Source: Paractinoplanes bogorensis
GTDB lineage: Bacteria > Actinomycetota > Actinomycetes > Mycobacteriales > Micromonosporaceae
Reading direction: 5' to 3'
DNA: 64,000 bases
Assembly: GCF_018829635.1 (NCBI RefSeq)
Contig: NZ_JAHKKG010000003.1
Coordinates: 248,001 to 312,000, forward strand
Positions within the stretch are counted from its first letter, which is position 1. Each line of letters opens with the position of its first letter. Of the stretch, positions 62,801-64,000 are shown piece by piece. The notes below the pieces were generated by a model that was not told where the DNA came from, did not search any database, and was given only the letters and a program-made list of their open reading frames with translations. The position numbers and the translations under genes are program-made.

Positions 62801-64000
62801 GCGACGTCGACGTGGTCGAGGCGCACGGCACCGGCACGTCGCTCGGTGACCCGATCGAGGCGCAGGCGCTGCTCGCCACGTATGGCCAGGACCGGGACGT
62901 GCCGCTGCTGCTCGGCTCGGTGAAGTCGAACATCGGCCACACCCAGGCCGCCGCCGGTGTCGCCGGCATCATCAAGATGGTTCAGGCCATGCGGCACGGC
63001 GTGGTGCCGAAGTCGCTGCACATCGACCAGCCGTCGACCCACGTGGACTGGACGGCGGGCGACATCGAGCTGCTCACCGCGGCCCGCGAGTGGCCGTCGG
63101 GCGCCGGACCGCGTCGTGCGGCCGTCTCGTCGTTCGGCATCAGCGGCACGAACGCGCACGTGATCCTGGAGCAGCCCGCGCTGCCGGCGCCCGCATCCGT
63201 AGAGCGCACCGAGAGCGGACCACTGCTCGTCTCGGGCCGCACCCCGGCCGCCCTGCGTGACCAGGCCGCGCGCCTGCGGGCGGCGCTGGAGGGCCAGGAG
63301 CTGGCCGACGTCGCCTTCTCGCTGGCCACCACCCGCTCCGCGTTCGAGCGCCGGGCCGCGATCGTCGCCGACGACCGCGAATCGGCCCTGGCCGCACTCA
63401 CCGCGCTGGCCACCGGCGTTCCCAACCCGGCCGTCATCGAGGACGAGGCCGGCGGCACCGGCCGGATCGCCGCCCTGTTCACCGGTCAGGGCTCCCAGCG
63501 TGCGGGCATGGGCGCTGAACTGCACGCGCGGTTCCCGGTCTTCGCCGCGGCTTACGACGAGGTCACCGCGCTGCTGGAGATCGGTGGAGACCTCGACCGG
63601 ACCGGCAACGCGCAGCCCGCCATCTTCGCGTTCGAGGTCGCGCTCTACCGCCTGGCCGAGTCGTTCGGCCTGCGGCCCGCGCAGCTCGCCGGTCACTCCA
63701 TCGGCGAGATCGCCGCGGCCCACGTCGCCGGCGTGCTCTCGCTGGCCGACGCGGCCACGCTTGTCGCCGCGCGCGGCCGCCTCATGCAGGCCCTGCCGGT
63801 CGGCGGCGCGATGATCGCGGTGCAGGCCACGCCGGACGATATTGCTTTGACGCCTGGCGTCTCGATCGCGGCGATCAACGGCCCGCGCTCGATCGTGCTG
63901 TCCGGCCTCGAGGACGAGGTCGTCGCGCTGGCCGCCGGGTTCGAGAAGACCAAGCGCCTCAACGTGTCGCACGCGTTCCACTCGGTGCTGATGGAGCCGA
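56860..64000 (+). CDS. Modular type I polyketide synthase, N-terminal part (3' truncated)
   Basis: The frame is open from ATG 56860 to the window edge (2380 residues). Order: docking coiled coil (1-33); KS (about 34-450, Cys195 in VDTACSSSL); AT (about 555-860, Ser648 in GHSIGE, HAFHS motif, malonyl-type); DH (about 900-1170, His936 in [10 protein letters not shown], Asp in LDAVLH); KR (about 1325-1550, GGTGGLG, LDD motif of B-type, Ser-Tyr-Lys present); ACP (about 1595-1665, Ser1627 in GFDSL). Module 2 follows: KS (from 1685, Cys1854) and AT (Ser2280, again GHSIGE and HAFHS) then truncation. No ER domain in module 1, so it should install a double bond. Gene order recalls NysI/AmphI. Confidence 0.95.
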   Translation, partial: MDTEDKLRDYLKRATADLRRSRQRLQEVEEAAAEPIAIVGMACRFPGGVRSPEDLWQLVADGRHGIGPFPDDRGWDLAALGADPSGTAGGFLYEAPDFDADFFGISPREATAMDPQQRLLLEVTWEALERAGIDPHSVKGSDTGVFAGAMSQQYRVDPEEAEGFSLTGNANSVLSGRLAYTLGTVGPAVTVDTACSSSLVTLHLAAHSLRTGESRLALAGGVTVMSSPVTFSEMGRQGGLAADGFCRAFADDANGTGWAEGVGMLVLEKLSDARRNGHTVLAVVRGSAINSDGASNGLTAPNGPSQRRVIEQALINARLSSDQIDVVDAHGTGTTLGDPIEAQALLSTYGVSRPADRPLLLGSIKSNIGHTQSAAGVAGIIKMVMAIRAGIVPRTLHASQPSTKVDWSAGAVKLVQETMDWPSTGAPRRAAVSSFGISGTNAHAVIEQAPALEDATAPATPSAPAAAPSASAGPAPVLLSGRTREALSAQAQALTDRSHDSLADLALSLATTRSSFEHRAAIVASDLDQLRAGLDALASSSPAAGLVTGSVRPRGKHAFLFTGQGAQRLEMGRSLAARFPVFASGLDAAIAELDPHLERPLRDVMWGSDDTGLRSTAYAQPALFAVEVALFRLAESWGLKPDFLAGHSIGEIAAAHVAGVFSLPDAARLVAARGRLMQALPAGGAMVAVQGSPSSVELTPGVSIAAVNGPRSFVFSGVEDEVLAVAAQFEKTKRLNVSHAFHSSLMEPMLDEFRAVVAALDAQPPLIPIVSTVTGEQATVEQLTSADYWAGQVRQPVDFAGAVGWLAEHGVGVFTELGPDAALTPMVAESAPDATAVALLRAGQDEVATSATGLARLHVIGVPVRWTDWFSGARRVDLPTYPFQHRRFWPRSPQSFGADPHADHPLLASVISLADSDGVLLTGRLSLATHPWLADHTIHGTVPLPGTAVLELAMRAAEEAGCDRVDELTLSAPIVLPATGAVQVQLWIGRPDTTGRRSVTVYSRPDTEDDHPWLTNATGSVAAGSSAAGSSAAGFPWPPSGEPVDLTGFYDNLAAAGFGYGPVFQGLRAAWRSGADVYAEVALPDGADVTGYGIHPALLDAVLHTSALMDFGGGLPFSWEGVSLHATGATSVRVKASPIGETAMAINVVDPAGEPVASIDSLTLRAPAERSASDDVRDSLFGLDWVPVVPAAEAPASEFHGSLGEVIPPYVLYPVAEGEPRAVVASLLAVAQEWMADERFAESCLVLVTDGGLAGAAVGGLIRSAQAENPGRFGLIEADTPALVPAALAALAGGEPRVRVRDGEIQAPRLARVVPAGNAAEFASWNDDDVVLITGGTGGLGALLARHLAEHGVRELVLLSRRGTADPELLAELETAGAVARVVACDATDRDALAEVFAANRITAVVHAAGVLDDGVLASLTPERLDAVLAPKTTGAWNLHELAREVRVFALFSSAAGVFGNPGQGSYAAGNAYLDALAQYRRDLGLPAVSMAWGAWETDGMAGDELAERLRRSGMPPLTADQGLALFDAALTGPALVVPVPLDLAVMRGLPEVPPLLRGLVRTRNRRTAAGSERATGLTRRLAGLDETGRFEVVLDLLRGQVAAVLGHDDGAGIDADRQFKDLGFDSLTAVDLRNNLSTVTGLRLPATLVFDHPTLRALTTFVLGELVGADAGAVEIVTAAADDDPIVIVGMGCRYPGGVGNPDDLWKLVEEGRDAISGLPVNRGWDLERLYHPDPDHPGTAYVRSGGYMHDAGEFDPAFFGMSPREATATDAQQRLLLETVWEAVEHAGIDPVSLRGSQTGVFAGVMYNDYGSGLQTDSEGMQGSGTSPSIVSGRVSYTLGLEGPAVTIDTACSSSLVAMHWAMQALRAGECSLALAGGVTVMSTPLALIEFSRQRGLAPDGRSKAFADAADGVSWSEGVGVVVLERMSDAVRHGHQVLAVVRSSAVNQDGASNGLMAPNGPAQQRVIRRALAAGGLTPSDVDVVEAHGTGTSLGDPIEAQALLATYGQDRDVPLLLGSVKSNIGHTQAAAGVAGIIKMVQAMRHGVVPKSLHIDQPSTHVDWTAGDIELLTAAREWPSGAGPRRAAVSSFGISGTNAHVILEQPALPAPASVERTESGPLLVSGRTPAALRDQAARLRAALEGQELADVAFSLATTRSAFERRAAIVADDRESALAALTALATGVPNPAVIEDEAGGTGRIAALFTGQGSQRAGMGAELHARFPVFAAAYDEVTALLEIGGDLDRTGNAQPAIFAFEVALYRLAESFGLRPAQLAGHSIGEIAAAHVAGVLSLADAATLVAARGRLMQALPVGGAMIAVQATPDDIALTPGVSIAAINGPRSIVLSGLEDEVVALAAGFEKTKRLNVSHAFHSVLMEP

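Overview
The window is high-GC DNA from an actinomycete. Frequent GTG and some TTG starts, 4-bp ATGA/GTGA gene overlaps, a SARP regulator, an F420-type oxidoreductase, Tat lipoproteins and a modular type I polyketide synthase fit a Micromonosporaceae or Actinoplanes-like genome. The genus is inferred, not shown. I saw no tRNA, rRNA, CRISPR array, insertion sequence or prophage.

Layout. 1-1425: a truncated LuxR regulator and a SARP. 1656-16450: one tightly overlapped 12-gene catabolic operon (peptide-type ABC importer, HyuA, two HyuB paralogues, amidohydrolase, NTF2-like protein, quinone oxidoreductase, TIGR04076 protein, luciferase-like oxidoreductase) whose substrate is unknown. 16635-26524: tryptophan catabolism. 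A kynurenine formamidase with an odd N-terminal domain converges on two regulators (XRE-cupin and Lrp/AsnC). The Lrp gene diverges from an eight-gene operon (kynA, kynU, kmo, aminomuconate-semialdehyde dehydrogenase, 2-oxo-acid hydratase/decarboxylase, RidA-type deaminase, 3-hydroxyanthranilate dioxygenase, ACMS decarboxylase). It runs from tryptophan to 4-oxalocrotonate or 2-oxopentenoate; the last aldolase steps are not here.

26542-33073: accessory genes (anchored surface protein, MFS exporter with two operators, DUF899 protein, lipoprotein, SGNH hydrolase with its TetR regulator) and three unrelated tandem-repeat arrays, including about 400 bp of 33-bp palindromic units. 33191-38740: a ROK repressor divergent from an frcBCAK-like sugar ABC operon plus an SDR. 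38774-44041: an LPxTG-type surface protein, then a 1232-residue secreted alanine-rich protein ending in a papain-fold toxin-like domain, followed 6 nt later by a small gene that is a natural immunity candidate. 44028-49384: a GH31 glycosidase gene broken by a frameshift, a deletion scar joining SDR and DUF4389 gene ends, a small membrane protein and a multicopper oxidase.

50315-64000 (runs off the edge): the start of a polyene-type macrolide cluster. It has two convergent PAS-LuxR regulators, a heterodimeric ABC exporter, a GDP-mannose 4,6-dehydratase (first dedicated step to mycosamine-like sugars) and a modular PKS whose first module is KS-AT(malonyl)-DH-KR-ACP. Palindromes resembling the PimM-type operator lie next to the second regulator and in the exporter/dehydratase promoter region.
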